From Methylocaldum szegediense (GTDB lineage Bacteria; Pseudomonadota; Gammaproteobacteria; Methylococcales; Methylococcaceae): a stretch of DNA of 64,000 bases. The first letter of the stretch is position 1, and the number at the start of each line of letters is the position of its first letter. The notes beneath the pieces were generated by a model, which worked only from the letters and a program-made list of their open reading frames with translations, did no database searches and was not told the DNA's origin. The stretch spans positions 4,684,001 to 4,748,000 of the forward strand of contig NZ_OX458333.1 of NCBI RefSeq assembly GCF_949769195.1. The letters run 5' to 3'. Of the stretch, positions 37,774-47,356 are shown one piece after another. The position numbers and the translations under genes were made by a program.

Positions 37774-38496
37774 TTATACGTTGCTATTCAAATGAGCGTG
37801 TGAACATGTTTCGTTTGGACTGAGCATGCGCGCGATTTGCTCCGCGTGGATATCGGGCGAGGGCAGGCTTTCCGGATTTTCCCCCGGGTACGCCCGCCGG
37901 CGCAGCGGGGATTGCATGGGGCCGGGCGAATACACGTGGACGCCGACTTTGTAGTTTTCGAGCTCGTCGGCGAGTATCTTCCCGAACCCTTCCAAGCCGA
38001 TCTTGGCGACGCCATAGGCGCCCCAATAGGCTTTTCCGCTTCGAGCGACCGAGTCGGTGACGAAAACGATGGCCGAACCGGCGGACTTTTGGATCAGCGG
38101 CAGGAGTTCCCGCGTCAGCAGGAACGGTGCGCTCAGGTTGACATGTAGCAGACGCTGCCACAATCCGCCGCTGATATCGTTCACGGGGCCGAGGGCGCCG
38201 AGTTCCGCAGCGCAGTGCACGAGTCCGTGCAGTGCACCGAACTCGCGCTCGATGGTGGCGGCCAAGTCGCGGTAGTCATCCTCTGTCGCGCCGGCCAAAT
38301 CGAGCGGATAGATGGCCGGTTGCGGCCCTCCGGCCGCTACGATGGCGTCGTAGGCCTTCTCGAGCTTGGGTATGGTCTTCCCGAGCAATATGACCGTCGC
38401 GCCCTCGGTGGCGCAGGCTTTCGAAACGGCCGAGCCGAGCCCGCCCCCGGCTCCGGTGACGAGAACGACGCGGTCTTTCAGCATCGCACCGCTCAT
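37774..38496 (-). CDS. yciK: Short-chain dehydrogenase, YciK family
   Basis: 240 residues from the ATG at 38496; a longer frame to 38673 overlaps gph and is rejected. Rossmann motif VTGAGGGLGSAVS, NAG equivalent (HCAAELG), catalytic Ser in FVTDSVARSG and Y-x3-K in YWGAYGVAKIG. Function of YciK is not established; it is commonly found beside ubiG and gph in Gammaproteobacteria. The start overlaps the gph stop by 4 nt. Confidence 0.9.
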   Translation of the reverse strand: MSGAMLKDRVVLVTGAGGGLGSAVSKACATEGATVILLGKTIPKLEKAYDAIVAAGGPQPAIYPLDLAGATEDDYRDLAATIEREFGALHGLVHCAAELGALGPVNDISGGLWQRLLHVNLSAPFLLTRELLPLIQKSAGSAIVFVTDSVARSGKAYWGAYGVAKIGLEGFGKILADELENYKVGVHVYSPGPMQSPLRRRAYPGENPESLPSPDIHAEQIARMLSPNETCSHAHLNSNV

Positions 38497-39170
38497 GGCA
38501 GAGCTCCGTCCAGCCAAAGTAGCAAATCTCCGGGCGCGGTGAGCAGGCCATCGGCGCCCCAGTTGCACGGCTCTTGGTCTGCTGCGATATAGCCGTAGAG
38601 TGCGGTCAGGGTTGTCATGCCGGCCCGGCGGCCCGCTTCCACGTCTCCGGGTGCATCGCCGACGTAGACGCATTCTTTCGGCGCTCGCTGCAAGCGCCGA
38701 CTGGCTTCGAGAAGCGGCAGCGGGTGAGGCTTTTTTTCGGCGGTGGTGTCGCCACTGATGATGCAGTCGGTGCGATCGGCCAAATTCAGTTTTGCCAGCA
38801 GAGGATCGGTGAATCGGCTCATTTTGTTGGTCACGATGCCCCAGGGGATGCCGCGCCGTTCGAGTTCGTCGAGGACCAGCTCGACGCCATCGAAGAAACG
38901 GGTACGGTCGGCGACATGGACTTGGTAAAGCTCCAAAGTCCGCTGCAGAACGCGCTGGAACAGTGCCGATTTGTCATCTTCGTTCAGGGCGCAGCGCAGC
39001 ATGACCGCAATGCCACCCGAGATGCAGGGTTTGAGTTCGTCCACGGATCGGGGGGGAATGTCCGCCTCGGCGAGCGCGGCATTGGCGGCAAAAACCAAAT
39101 CGGGCGCGGTGTCCAGCAGAGTTCCGTCCAGATCGAACAGCACGGCGGAAACCGTTGGGTTCAGGGCCAT
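38493..39170 (-). CDS. gph: Phosphoglycolate phosphatase
   Basis: 225 residues, HAD superfamily: motif I VLFDLDGTLLDTAPDL, motif II IVTNK, motif III/IV KKPHP and VYVGDAPGDVEAGRRAGM. It removes 2-phosphoglycolate; MupP (N-acetylmuramic acid 6-phosphate phosphatase) is a close relative and in some species lies beside ubiG, so that role cannot be excluded. It is 4 bp downstream of ubiG. Confidence 0.88.
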   Translation of the reverse strand: MALNPTVSAVLFDLDGTLLDTAPDLVFAANAALAEADIPPRSVDELKPCISGGIAVMLRCALNEDDKSALFQRVLQRTLELYQVHVADRTRFFDGVELVLDELERRGIPWGIVTNKMSRFTDPLLAKLNLADRTDCIISGDTTAEKKPHPLPLLEASRRLQRAPKECVYVGDAPGDVEAGRRAGMTTLTALYGYIAADQEPCNWGADGLLTAPGDLLLWLDGALP

Positions 39171-39174
39171 GCGT

Positions 39175-39885
39175 TCAATCCTCGGGACTCGAGAACGCGG
39201 CCAGGTAATTGACGTCCAAATCGCGGCTCAAGCTGAACTGTCGAGTAATCGGATTGTAGGCGATGCCCTCCATTCCGACGAGTTCGAGTCCCGATTCGCG
39301 CGCCCAGCGGCTGAGTTCGGAGGGCTTGATGAAAGTCGCGTAATCGTGAGTTCCCTTAGGGATCATGTTCAACAGGTATTCGGCGCCCACGATCGCCAAA
39401 AGATACGCCTTGAGCTTCCGATTCAGCGTCGAGAAAAAGACCCGCCCGCCCGGCTTGACCAGCTTGGCGCAAGCTCGAACGACCGATGCGGGTTCGGGTA
39501 CGTGCTCCAGCATTTCCATGCAGGTCACGACATCGAAGCCGCCGGGTTCTTCCTCGGCCAGTGCTTCGGCGCTAATCTGCCGGTAATCGAGCTCGATCCC
39601 GTTTTGAGTCGCGTGGGTTTTCGCGACCTCCAAAAGCTCTTCGGCGAGGTCGATCCCTATCACGTGGGCACCAGCCCGCGCCAGCCCTTCGCTCAGTATC
39701 CCGCCGCCACAGCCGACGTCGACAACGCGCTTGCCGGGAAGTTCGGCGAACGACCGGATGAACTGTATGCGCAAAGGATTGACCGCGTGCAGGGTTTTGA
39801 ACTCTCCATCGGGGTCCCACCAACGGTCGGCCAATGCGCCGAATTTCCGGATTTCGTGTTCGTGAACGTTTTCGGTGCTCGTCAT
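39175..39885 (-). CDS. ubiG: Ubiquinone biosynthesis O-methyltransferase
   Basis: 236 residues. FGALADRWWDPDGEFKTLHAVNP is the family N-terminus; SAM-binding VVDVGCGGGILSEGLARAGA and CMEMLEHVPEP follow. It performs both O-methylations of ubiquinone synthesis, at the membrane. The start overlaps the stop of the deaminase gene by 4 nt. Confidence 0.97.
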   Translation of the reverse strand: MTSTENVHEHEIRKFGALADRWWDPDGEFKTLHAVNPLRIQFIRSFAELPGKRVVDVGCGGGILSEGLARAGAHVIGIDLAEELLEVAKTHATQNGIELDYRQISAEALAEEEPGGFDVVTCMEMLEHVPEPASVVRACAKLVKPGGRVFFSTLNRKLKAYLLAIVGAEYLLNMIPKGTHDYATFIKPSELSRWARESGLELVGMEGIAYNPITRQFSLSRDLDVNYLAAFSSPED

Positions 39886-41210
39886 GAAGGTTGCTGCTCG
39901 CTAGCCAGAGTCTTTTCCCGCCAGGCGGCGGCTTTCTGAAGAATTTCGTCGATGTCCAGGGTGATCAGCTCTCGGTTTTTCAGGAGCCGGCGTCCTCCCA
40001 CCCAAACATCGGTTACCTGATGGCGCCCAGCGGCGTAAACGACGTTCGAGATCGGATCATACAGCGGTTGGGTTTCCAACTCGTCGAGACGGATCGCCGT
40101 GATATCGGCGTACTTCCCCACTTCCAGAGAGCCGATATCCGATTCGAGTCCCAAGGCCCTGGCACCGTTTAGCGTCGCCATGCGCAATGCGGTATGGGCC
40201 GGGACGGCAGCTGCGTCGTTCGCGACCGCCTTGGAGAGGAGAGCGGCGCTGCGCATTTCGCCCATGAGATCGAGGTCGTTGTTACTGGCCGCACCGTCCG
40301 TTCCGATGGCGACGTTGATACCCGCTTTAATGAGTTTGGCAACCGGGCAGAATCCGCTCGCCAGCTTCAGGTTCGATTCGGGGCAGTGCACGACGCTTCC
40401 GCCGGATTCAGCGAAGCGCGCGATTTCGTCATCCTCGAGCTGAGTCATGTGCACAGCCACGAAGGAAGGACCCAAAAAATCCAGTTGTTGAAGCCATTTC
40501 ATCGGGCGCATCCCGTAACGCTGCCGGCTTTGATCGATTTCGTCCCGGGTTTCGTGCAAGTGCATGTGGATTGGACGGTCCAGCTCCGCCGCGAGGGTAC
40601 GGACTTTCAGCAAGGGTTCGTCCGAGACGGAATAGGGCGCATGGGGCGCGAAAGCCACACTAACCAGCGGATTGTGCCGAAGCTCGTCGTGCAGCGCGAG
40701 GCCTTTGGACAAGTACTCTTCGGGGCCGCTGGCCCAAGCGCTGGGGAAATCGATCAGGATCATCCCGACCACGGCGCGCATGCCGCAGCGCGCAACTTGG
40801 CGCGCAGTGACCTCGGGAAAGAAATACATATCGTTGAAACAGGTAACGCCGCCGCGAATCATCTCCGCCATCGCCAGATCGGTGCCATCGCGCACGAAGG
40901 CTTCGCCAACCCATTTCTGCTCCAGCGGCCAGATATGGTCCACCAGCCACTCCATCAGCGGTCGGTCGTCGGCCACGCCGCGCAGCAGCGACATCGCCGC
41001 ATGGGTGTGGGCGTTGACGAAACCGGGAATCAGGGCATGGCGATCGAACGATTCCTGCGACGCGGCTTGGTATTTAGCCTCGGCCTCGGCGATCGGGAGG
41101 ATGTCGACAATACGTCCGCCGTGGATGGCGAGTGCGTGATCGTTCAGAACGATGCGCTCGGGTTCCACCGGGATGATCCAGCGCGCCTTGAGCAGAGTGT
41201 CGATATGCAT
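39882..41210 (-). CDS. mtaD: 5-methylthioadenosine/S-adenosylhomocysteine deaminase
   Basis: 442 residues from the ATG at 41210; the upstream frame to 41294 lacks similarity. Amidohydrolase metal ligands: GFVNAHTHAAMSLLRGVADD, HMHLHETRDE, and GTDGAASNNDLDL. It is placed in the TRZ/ATZ group next to ubiG, where such enzymes deaminate S-adenosylhomocysteine or methylthioadenosine. This suits an operon with an SAM-dependent methyltransferase, since it removes the inhibitory product. Confidence 0.88.
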   Translation of the reverse strand: MHIDTLLKARWIIPVEPERIVLNDHALAIHGGRIVDILPIAEAEAKYQAASQESFDRHALIPGFVNAHTHAAMSLLRGVADDRPLMEWLVDHIWPLEQKWVGEAFVRDGTDLAMAEMIRGGVTCFNDMYFFPEVTARQVARCGMRAVVGMILIDFPSAWASGPEEYLSKGLALHDELRHNPLVSVAFAPHAPYSVSDEPLLKVRTLAAELDRPIHMHLHETRDEIDQSRQRYGMRPMKWLQQLDFLGPSFVAVHMTQLEDDEIARFAESGGSVVHCPESNLKLASGFCPVAKLIKAGINVAIGTDGAASNNDLDLMGEMRSAALLSKAVANDAAAVPAHTALRMATLNGARALGLESDIGSLEVGKYADITAIRLDELETQPLYDPISNVVYAAGRHQVTDVWVGGRRLLKNRELITLDIDEILQKAAAWREKTLASEQQPS

Positions 41211-41231
41211 TCGATTGTCCGGTATTTCACT

Positions 41232-41349
41232 AAAGGGAGCTCTGAAAAAATGCTGTCGCTCTGAGAAAGGTTGGGTGAGAGCCTGTTCGATCAATCAGTT
41301 GAACAGGCCGCTACTCCGAATCGGAGGCTTAAATCAGAGCTTCCTTAAC
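41232..41349. repeat. Small palindromic element between divergent genes
   Basis: The ends aaagggagctctga (41232-41245) and aatcagagcttccttaac (41332-41349) are imperfect inverted repeats of the motif ttaaggaagctctgat. Inside is an 8-bp hairpin gcctgttc ... gaacaggc (41281-41308). The same end motif recurs at 62580-62596 and 63975-63995. It looks like a short non-autonomous repeat. Confidence 0.6.
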
Positions 41350-41450
41350 TTTATCATGGGGCATGCAGCTGGTTCATCCCGCGCGGAACGAAGGGCATTT
41401 TAACCGATGCGGGGAAGCGGCTAACAATTCCCCTTTTTGACCGTGTGGAC

Positions 41451-42632
41451 ATGACAAAGCATCGACCAAACCTCAGCTGGCGCATGAGCGCCGTGCAGGA
41501 CCCCATCATCCCAGTTATCGCCGGGTTGATCCGAAGCCATCCGGGAACGATTTCGCTGGGACAAGGGGTGGTGTTCTACGGTCCACCGGCCGCCGCGCGC
41601 GAAGCGATACGGGATTTTTTCGAAAAGCCTGAAAATCAGAAATACGGTCCGGCTCAAGGCATGCCGCAGCTGCTCGAATTGACCGAGCGAAAACTCGCGG
41701 CGGAGAACGGTATCCACGTCGGTACAGCGCGGCGCGTCGTAGTGACGGCCGGCGCGAACATGGCCTTTCTCAATGCACTGTTCGCTATCGCCGATCCTGG
41801 CGACGAAATCATTCTGCCGCTTCCGTATTATTTCAACCAGGAAATGGCGGTCCGCATGCTGAGTTGCACGCCGGTTTTCGTGCCGACGGATGGGAACAAT
41901 CAACTTCGGACCGATCTTATTCGGGCCGCTGTTACCGAGAAAACGCGGGCAGTCGTGACCATCTCGCCGAACAATCCGAGCGGAGCGGTTTTTTCGGAAG
42001 ACGCCTTGAGGGAGGTCAACGCCCTATGCCGAGCGCACGGCATTTACCATATCACGGACGAGGCTTATGAATATTTCACCTATGGCGGCGCCCGGCATTT
42101 TTCGCCAGCTTCCATACAAGGTTCCGAACCGCACACCATTTCTCTCTTTTCTTTCTCCAAAGCCTACGGTTTCGCGAGCTGGCGCCTCGGTTACATGGTG
42201 ATTCCGGAGCATTTATACGAAGCGGTGCTGAAAGCCCAGGATACCAATCTGATCTGCGCGCCTTCGATCTCTCAGCACGCCGCGATCGGTGCGCTGACCG
42301 TGGGGTCCGACTATTGCCGAGAGAAACTGAAGATCATCGGCCGGGTTCGTGAGATCGTTCTCGATGAGTTGCAGAGTCTTGCCGATATCTGCCGGGTTCC
42401 CGAGGCACAGGGTGCTTTCTACCTTTTGCTGAGGGTAGATACCGAGCTTGATTCCATGAAAGTCGCGCAGCGATTGATCCAGGAACACAAGGTCGCGGTC
42501 ATTCCCGGTACGGCGTTCGGTTTGGACGAAGGCTGTTATCTGCGGGTTGCCTACGGCGCTCTGGAGCCGGAGACCGCTGCCGAAGGGACGCGGAGACTGG
42601 TGAGTGGATTGCGGGCGATAACCGGGGCTTGA
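41451..42632 (+). CDS. PLP-dependent class I/II aminotransferase
   Basis: 393 residues from the ATG at 41451; a GTG two codons earlier is also possible. Fold-type I motifs: ISLGQGVVFYGPP, VTAGANMAFLNAL, ISPNNPSGAVF, DEAYEYF and SFSKAYGFASWRLGY, with the PLP-binding Lys, then a C-terminal arginine in CYLRVAYG. The substrate pair cannot be assigned. Divergent from mtaD; single gene. Confidence 0.9.
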   Translation: MTKHRPNLSWRMSAVQDPIIPVIAGLIRSHPGTISLGQGVVFYGPPAAAREAIRDFFEKPENQKYGPAQGMPQLLELTERKLAAENGIHVGTARRVVVTAGANMAFLNALFAIADPGDEIILPLPYYFNQEMAVRMLSCTPVFVPTDGNNQLRTDLIRAAVTEKTRAVVTISPNNPSGAVFSEDALREVNALCRAHGIYHITDEAYEYFTYGGARHFSPASIQGSEPHTISLFSFSKAYGFASWRLGYMVIPEHLYEAVLKAQDTNLICAPSISQHAAIGALTVGSDYCREKLKIIGRVREIVLDELQSLADICRVPEAQGAFYLLLRVDTELDSMKVAQRLIQEHKVAVIPGTAFGLDEGCYLRVAYGALEPETAAEGTRRLVSGLRAITGA

Positions 42633-43122
42633 TCCGGGCGGTGTCTGTCCCATCGTGCCTCTTCGTAAGACGGCAGCCTTGATTTGGCGTCGTGTGAAGC
42701 CTTCGACCAATTAATGCGATGTACGGTCGGAAAAGTTTTTCCCGTATGGCGCGCCCGAGCGTCGTCGGCTGGAGCCGGAATCGCCCGAAGGGGTACGCGA
42801 GGGATCGCGTGCGGCGACAGAGGTACACGGACGTGCCTTCTGTCGCCGCCCGGCGTAAGCCGGCGACGCGCAGGATCAGCGCGCCATCCGGGTGCCCTTT
42901 CTTTTGGTTACTTTTCTTTGGGCACGCAAAGAAAAGTAACTCGCCGGTTTTTAAGCGTGCATCAGAGATGAAAACGCTTTAATCGATGGGCGGGACTCGG
43001 AAATGAGCGAAGGATTGTTGGTGGGTGGACACATCCGAGATTCACAGTTGGGGGGAATTTAGCCTTATCCTATGGCGTATTTGAGTAACACCGGCTCGGC
43101 TATTTCGAATTAGAACGCAAGA
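42633..43122. repeat. Gene-free interval with a strong dispersed hairpin
   Basis: The main element is a perfect 14-bp inverted repeat, gttacttttctttg-ggcacg-caaagaaaagtaac, at 42907-42940. This sequence is a familiar intergenic repeat in many proteobacteria. A second, weaker inverted pair lies upstream around gtcgccgcc/ggcgacg (42840-42870). No ORF in the interval is convincing. Confidence 0.75.
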
Positions 43123-45204
43123 ATGAAAGTAAAGGGTTCGAGGATTGCGAGGTTCGTGATTTGGTTCGCGGTGGCCGTACTTGGGGCGGCGGCGTTGGGC
43201 GGCATCGCGTTGAACAGAGGCGAAAGCGTGAACAGCCTGTGGTTCGTAACCGCAGCAGTCTGCGTCTATGCCTTGGGCTATCGCTTTTACAGCGCTTTTG
43301 TCGCGGCCAAGGTTTTGAGTCTGGACGGCACGCGGGCGACGCCTGCGGAGCGTTTTAACGACGGGCGCGATTTTGTTCCGACCAACCGCTGGGTGGTGTT
43401 CGGCCATCATTTTGCCGCCATCGCGGGACCCGGTCCTTTGATCGGTCCGACTCTGGCGGCTCAGTTCGGTTACCTGCCCGGTACTTTGTGGATCTTGATC
43501 GGAGCCGTCATCGGCGGCTGCGTGCAGGATTTCGTGATCCTGTTCTGTTCCATCCGCCGCGACGGCCGTTCCTTGGGCCAGATGGCCCGCGACGAACTCG
43601 GTCCCATAGGCGGTAACGCGGCCCTCTTGGGTGTCATGTGCATCATGATCATCCTCATCGCGGTGCTGGGCCTGGTGGTGGTGAACGCCATGAAACACAG
43701 CCCCTGGGCGACGTCCACGGTGGCCGCGACTATTCCCATCGCGATGGTGGTGGGCATTTATATGCGGCATCTCAGGCCCGGACGCGTGATCGAGGCGACG
43801 GCACTCGGCGTGGCTCTGCTGCTGCTCGCGGTCTGGGGCGGGGGCGCCATCGACGGGATCGAGGGCGTTAGGACCTGGTTCGATTACGACGGACCGGAAC
43901 TGGCGTTGATGATCATCGCCTACGGTTTCGCCGCGGCCGTGTTGCCCGTATGGCTGCTTTTGGCACCACGCGATTATTTGTCCACCTTCATGAAACTCGG
44001 GACCATAGCCGCTTTGGCGGTGGCTATCGTCATTCTTCGTCCCGAAGTCAAGATGCCGGCGCTGACTCAGTTCGTCGACGGGACCGGACCCGTTTTCGGC
44101 GGAACGCTGTTTCCCTTCGTCTTCATCACCATTGCCTGCGGCGCCATTTCCGGCTTTCATTCGCTGATTTCGTCCGGGACCACGCCGAAGTTGCTCGCCA
44201 ACGAGGCCGACGCCCGTTTCATCGGCTATGGCGCGATGATGATGGAGTCGTTCGTAGCCATCATGGCCATGGTGGCGGCGACGGTGCTCGATCCCGGCGT
44301 CTATTTCGCGATCAACAGCCCGGCGGGCGTGGTCGGCAAAGAAGCGGCGGAAGCCGTGGCGACGATTTCGGCGTGGGGATTCCCGGTAACTGTCGAGCAG
44401 ATGTCCGCCCTGGCCGAGCAAATGGGTGAGTCCACCCTGTTCGCCCGTACCGGCGGCGCGCCCTCCCTGGCGGTGGGCATGGCGTCGCTTTTCGCTAGCG
44501 CCTTCGGGCAGGGGTTGCTGTCGCTCTGGTATCACTTCGCCATTATGTTCGAGGCGCTGTTTATCCTGACGACGCTGGATGCTGGCACACGCGTCGCCCG
44601 ATTCATGCTGCAAGACATTTTCGGCAACTGGGTGCCGGCTCTGGGGCGAACCGGCTGGTATCCCAGCGTGCTGCTGACCAGCGGACTGGTTGTGGCCGGA
44701 TGGGGTTATCTGCTTTACATCGGCACCATTGATCCATTGGGCGGCATCAACAGCCTATGGCCTCTTTTCGGTATCGCCAATCAGATGCTCGCCGGAATCG
44801 CGCTGTGCGTAGCCACGACCATACTGGTTAAGGCTGGAAAGCTCCGCTACGCCTGGGTGACTGGCGCGCCCTTGGCGTGGCTTCTGATCATCACGACCTC
44901 GGCCGCCTGGGAAAAACTGTTCAGCCCGGAGCTTCGAATCGGTTTTCTGGCTCACGCACGGGATCTAACCGGCAAGCTGGAGGCGGGGCTGCTGTCTCCG
45001 GATCAAGCGGCCAAGGCTCCGCAGCTGATCTTTAACGACTATCTCGATGCCGGGTTGACCGCGCTCTTCCTTGCCGTTTCCTGGATTCTGGCCGCAGACA
45101 TGTTGCGGGTGTGCGGGTTGATCCTGGCCAGAAAGCCCCACCCGCCGCTCAGCGAATCACCACATATCCCGAGCCGGTTAGTCGAGGACTGGGCGAGGGA
45201 TTGA
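43123..45204 (+). CDS. cstA: Carbon starvation protein CstA, peptide/pyruvate transporter family
   Basis: 693 residues, about 16 membrane segments. VYALGYRFYSAFVAAKVLSL, GRDFVPTNRWVVFGHHFAAIAGPGPLIGP, LWILIGAVIGGCVQDFVIL and the long conserved middle (GFHSLISSGTTPK) define the family. CstA imports peptides in E. coli; related BtsT/CstA proteins carry pyruvate. In a methanotroph the substrate is open. Full length compared with E. coli (701). Confidence 0.95.
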   Translation: MKVKGSRIARFVIWFAVAVLGAAALGGIALNRGESVNSLWFVTAAVCVYALGYRFYSAFVAAKVLSLDGTRATPAERFNDGRDFVPTNRWVVFGHHFAAIAGPGPLIGPTLAAQFGYLPGTLWILIGAVIGGCVQDFVILFCSIRRDGRSLGQMARDELGPIGGNAALLGVMCIMIILIAVLGLVVVNAMKHSPWATSTVAATIPIAMVVGIYMRHLRPGRVIEATALGVALLLLAVWGGGAIDGIEGVRTWFDYDGPELALMIIAYGFAAAVLPVWLLLAPRDYLSTFMKLGTIAALAVAIVILRPEVKMPALTQFVDGTGPVFGGTLFPFVFITIACGAISGFHSLISSGTTPKLLANEADARFIGYGAMMMESFVAIMAMVAATVLDPGVYFAINSPAGVVGKEAAEAVATISAWGFPVTVEQMSALAEQMGESTLFARTGGAPSLAVGMASLFASAFGQGLLSLWYHFAIMFEALFILTTLDAGTRVARFMLQDIFGNWVPALGRTGWYPSVLLTSGLVVAGWGYLLYIGTIDPLGGINSLWPLFGIANQMLAGIALCVATTILVKAGKLRYAWVTGAPLAWLLIITTSAAWEKLFSPELRIGFLAHARDLTGKLEAGLLSPDQAAKAPQLIFNDYLDAGLTALFLAVSWILAADMLRVCGLILARKPHPPLSESPHIPSRLVEDWARD

Positions 45205-45558
45205 TACTCGCTCTGTCGGGAGGTCGCGGAGCCGAGAACCGAACTCAGGCGAAACTTTTTATTTCCAAATGATTCAAGGAAATGAATTTATATTCTTTAT
45301 CGTAATTGATGTATTTTGATATATTTTTTGCTACACGTATAAGCCAGATCGATGGGTGGCCAAAAGCCAGTGCGTCCATGCGGGCCACTGGCTTTTTCTT
45401 GCGGTTGAACGGAGCGTGTCCCCGTTCTTGCACGGCATCCGTTCGATGGCCGCGGCTTGGGGGGGCGGCCCATTGCCCGTAGTGGCAGTGGCGTAGGCGG
45501 TGATCTGAATCGGTCTAATCGCCGAATTGACAACAAACCGTTCCAAGAGATAGAGCCA
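45205..45558. other. AT-rich interval between cstA and cysJ
   Basis: 45250-45335 is strikingly A+T-rich in an otherwise GC-rich region. It is followed by a strong terminator hairpin (next entry). The stretch could hold an UP element or promoter, but I cannot fix -35/-10 boxes. No gene. Confidence 0.5.
45365..45398 (+). terminator. Intrinsic terminator upstream of cysJ
   Basis: agccagtg (45365-45372) pairs with cactggct (45386-45393), flanked by A and T runs, so it works in both directions. It probably ends cstA transcription. Confidence 0.85.
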
Positions 45559-47346
45559 GTGAGCACATTCAGCGGTCCCTTAAGCCCACAGCAATGGGAG
45601 ATCTTAAAGCGCTTGGCGGAGGATCTTTCGCCCGAGCAGAGACTTTGGGTCAGCGGCTATCTGGCGGGATTCGGAGGAGCCGAGCAGAAGCTTGCTCCTT
45701 CGTCGCCGCCTCAAACGGCCGAGCCGCCTTCGGGCATCACCGTACTTTTCGGTTCTCAAACCGGAAACGCCCAAAGGATCGCCAAAGCGCTCCATGCCCG
45801 ACTGCAGCAAAGCGGTATCTCCGCACGACTGGAGGACATGGCCACTTACAAGAGTGCCCAACTGAGACGAGATCGCTGCCTTTTCGTCATCGTTAGCACC
45901 CATGGCGAGGGCGAGCCGCCGGACAGTGCCCGTCCGTTTTACGAGTTCCTGTTCAGCAAGAAAGCGCCCAAGTTGGACGGCTTGCAGTTTTCCGTCCTGG
46001 CTTTGGGTGATACGAGCTATGAACATTTTTGCAAGACCGGGCGTGAGTTCGACAGCCGGTTGGAGGACTTGGGGGCTTCCCGCTGTCATCCCCGCATCGA
46101 CTGCGACGTCGATTACGAGGAAGCGGCGGAAGCTTGGATGAAGGGGGTCTTGGAGGTTTTGACCCAGTCTCAAGGCCCAAGGGTCGAGATTTCGACACCT
46201 GCCGCGGCGGTTCCGGTATCCGTTTACTCGAAGAAGCAGCCGTTTCCTGCGGTCTTGCTGGACAATCTACGATTGACGGGACGAGGCTCCACCAAGGATG
46301 TACGACACATCGAGCTTTCCATCGAAGGTTCCGGATTACGCTTCGAGCCGGGCGATGCGCTGGGCGTGCTTCCCACGAACCGGCCAGAAACGGTGGCGGA
46401 TCTCATGGAAAGTCTCGGGCTTGATCCCGGGGCCATCATATCCGCCGCCGATGGAGCCGAAACGACGCTCGAGGATGCGCTTCTGCATCACTACGAAATC
46501 ACCACGCTCACCCGTCCTTTCTTGGAGAACTATGCAGCGCTTTCCGGCTCGACCGAATTGAGGGAGTTGCTCAAGGACGAGAACCGAGACCGGCTAAGGG
46601 ATTTTGTCTACGGCCGGGAAATCATCGATGTCGTAAGGCGGTATCCGGTTTCGGGCATCATGGCCGACCATTTTGTCGCCACGCTGCGTAAGCTTCCGCC
46701 CCGCCTTTATTCCATCGCATCGAGCCAAAACGCCGATCCCGACGAAGTGCATCTGACCGTCGCTGTCGTGCGTTACGAAAGTCATGGGGTGGAGCGTCAC
46801 GGGGTCGCATCTACCTTTCTAGCCGATCGCGTGCCGGAGGGAGAGAAGGTGCCGGTCTATGTCGACAGCAACCCCAATTTCCGTTTACCCGAAGATCCGG
46901 ACGCACCGATCATCATGGTCGGACCCGGGACGGGGGTAGCGCCTTTCCGCGCCTTTTTGGCGGAACGCGAGGTCATGGGGGCCAGAGGTAAGAACTGGCT
47001 ATTCTTCGGCGATCGCAATTTCCGCACGGATTTTCTGTATCAGCGGGAGTGGCTGGCGCATCGAAAGAACGGCCTTTTGACCCGGATCGACGTCGCGTTT
47101 TCCCGCGACGATGACGCCAAAGTCTATGTGCAGCATAGAATGCTCGAGCAAAGCCGACAGCTTTATGCTTGGCTGGAAGAGGGCGCGTATTTCTATGTCT
47201 GCGGTGATGCCAAGAGGATGGCTCCGGACGTTCACGAGGCATTGATTAGCGTGGTACAGAAGGAAGCGGGTGTCGACCGTGAACGGGCGGAGGACTATGT
47301 CCGGAATTTGCAGACCGCAAAACGCTACCGGCGGGACGTGTACTGA
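45559..47346 (+). CDS. cysJ: Sulfite reductase flavoprotein alpha subunit
   Basis: 595 residues from a GTG at 45559; the frame extends upstream, but the conserved start [20 protein letters not shown] fits here. The flavodoxin-like FMN domain ([16 protein letters not shown], residues ~60-75) is followed by the FAD domain (PRLYSIASS) and the NADPH domain ([16 protein letters not shown], then [12 protein letters not shown]), ending YRRDVY. It passes electrons from NADPH to CysI for reducing sulfite to sulfide. It ends 10 bp before cysI. Confidence 0.97.
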   Translation: MSTFSGPLSPQQWEILKRLAEDLSPEQRLWVSGYLAGFGGAEQKLAPSSPPQTAEPPSGITVLFGSQTGNAQRIAKALHARLQQSGISARLEDMATYKSAQLRRDRCLFVIVSTHGEGEPPDSARPFYEFLFSKKAPKLDGLQFSVLALGDTSYEHFCKTGREFDSRLEDLGASRCHPRIDCDVDYEEAAEAWMKGVLEVLTQSQGPRVEISTPAAAVPVSVYSKKQPFPAVLLDNLRLTGRGSTKDVRHIELSIEGSGLRFEPGDALGVLPTNRPETVADLMESLGLDPGAIISAADGAETTLEDALLHHYEITTLTRPFLENYAALSGSTELRELLKDENRDRLRDFVYGREIIDVVRRYPVSGIMADHFVATLRKLPPRLYSIASSQNADPDEVHLTVAVVRYESHGVERHGVASTFLADRVPEGEKVPVYVDSNPNFRLPEDPDAPIIMVGPGTGVAPFRAFLAEREVMGARGKNWLFFGDRNFRTDFLYQREWLAHRKNGLLTRIDVAFSRDDDAKVYVQHRMLEQSRQLYAWLEEGAYFYVCGDAKRMAPDVHEALISVVQKEAGVDRERAEDYVRNLQTAKRYRRDVY

Positions 47347-47356
47347 GGAGGCAACG

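Noticed and set aside
40194-41264. 356-residue plus-strand ORF
   Set aside because: Antisense to mtaD; no motif.
43042-44613. 523-residue ORF on the minus strand
   Set aside because: Antisense to cstA; His/Arg/Gly-rich translation with no domain.
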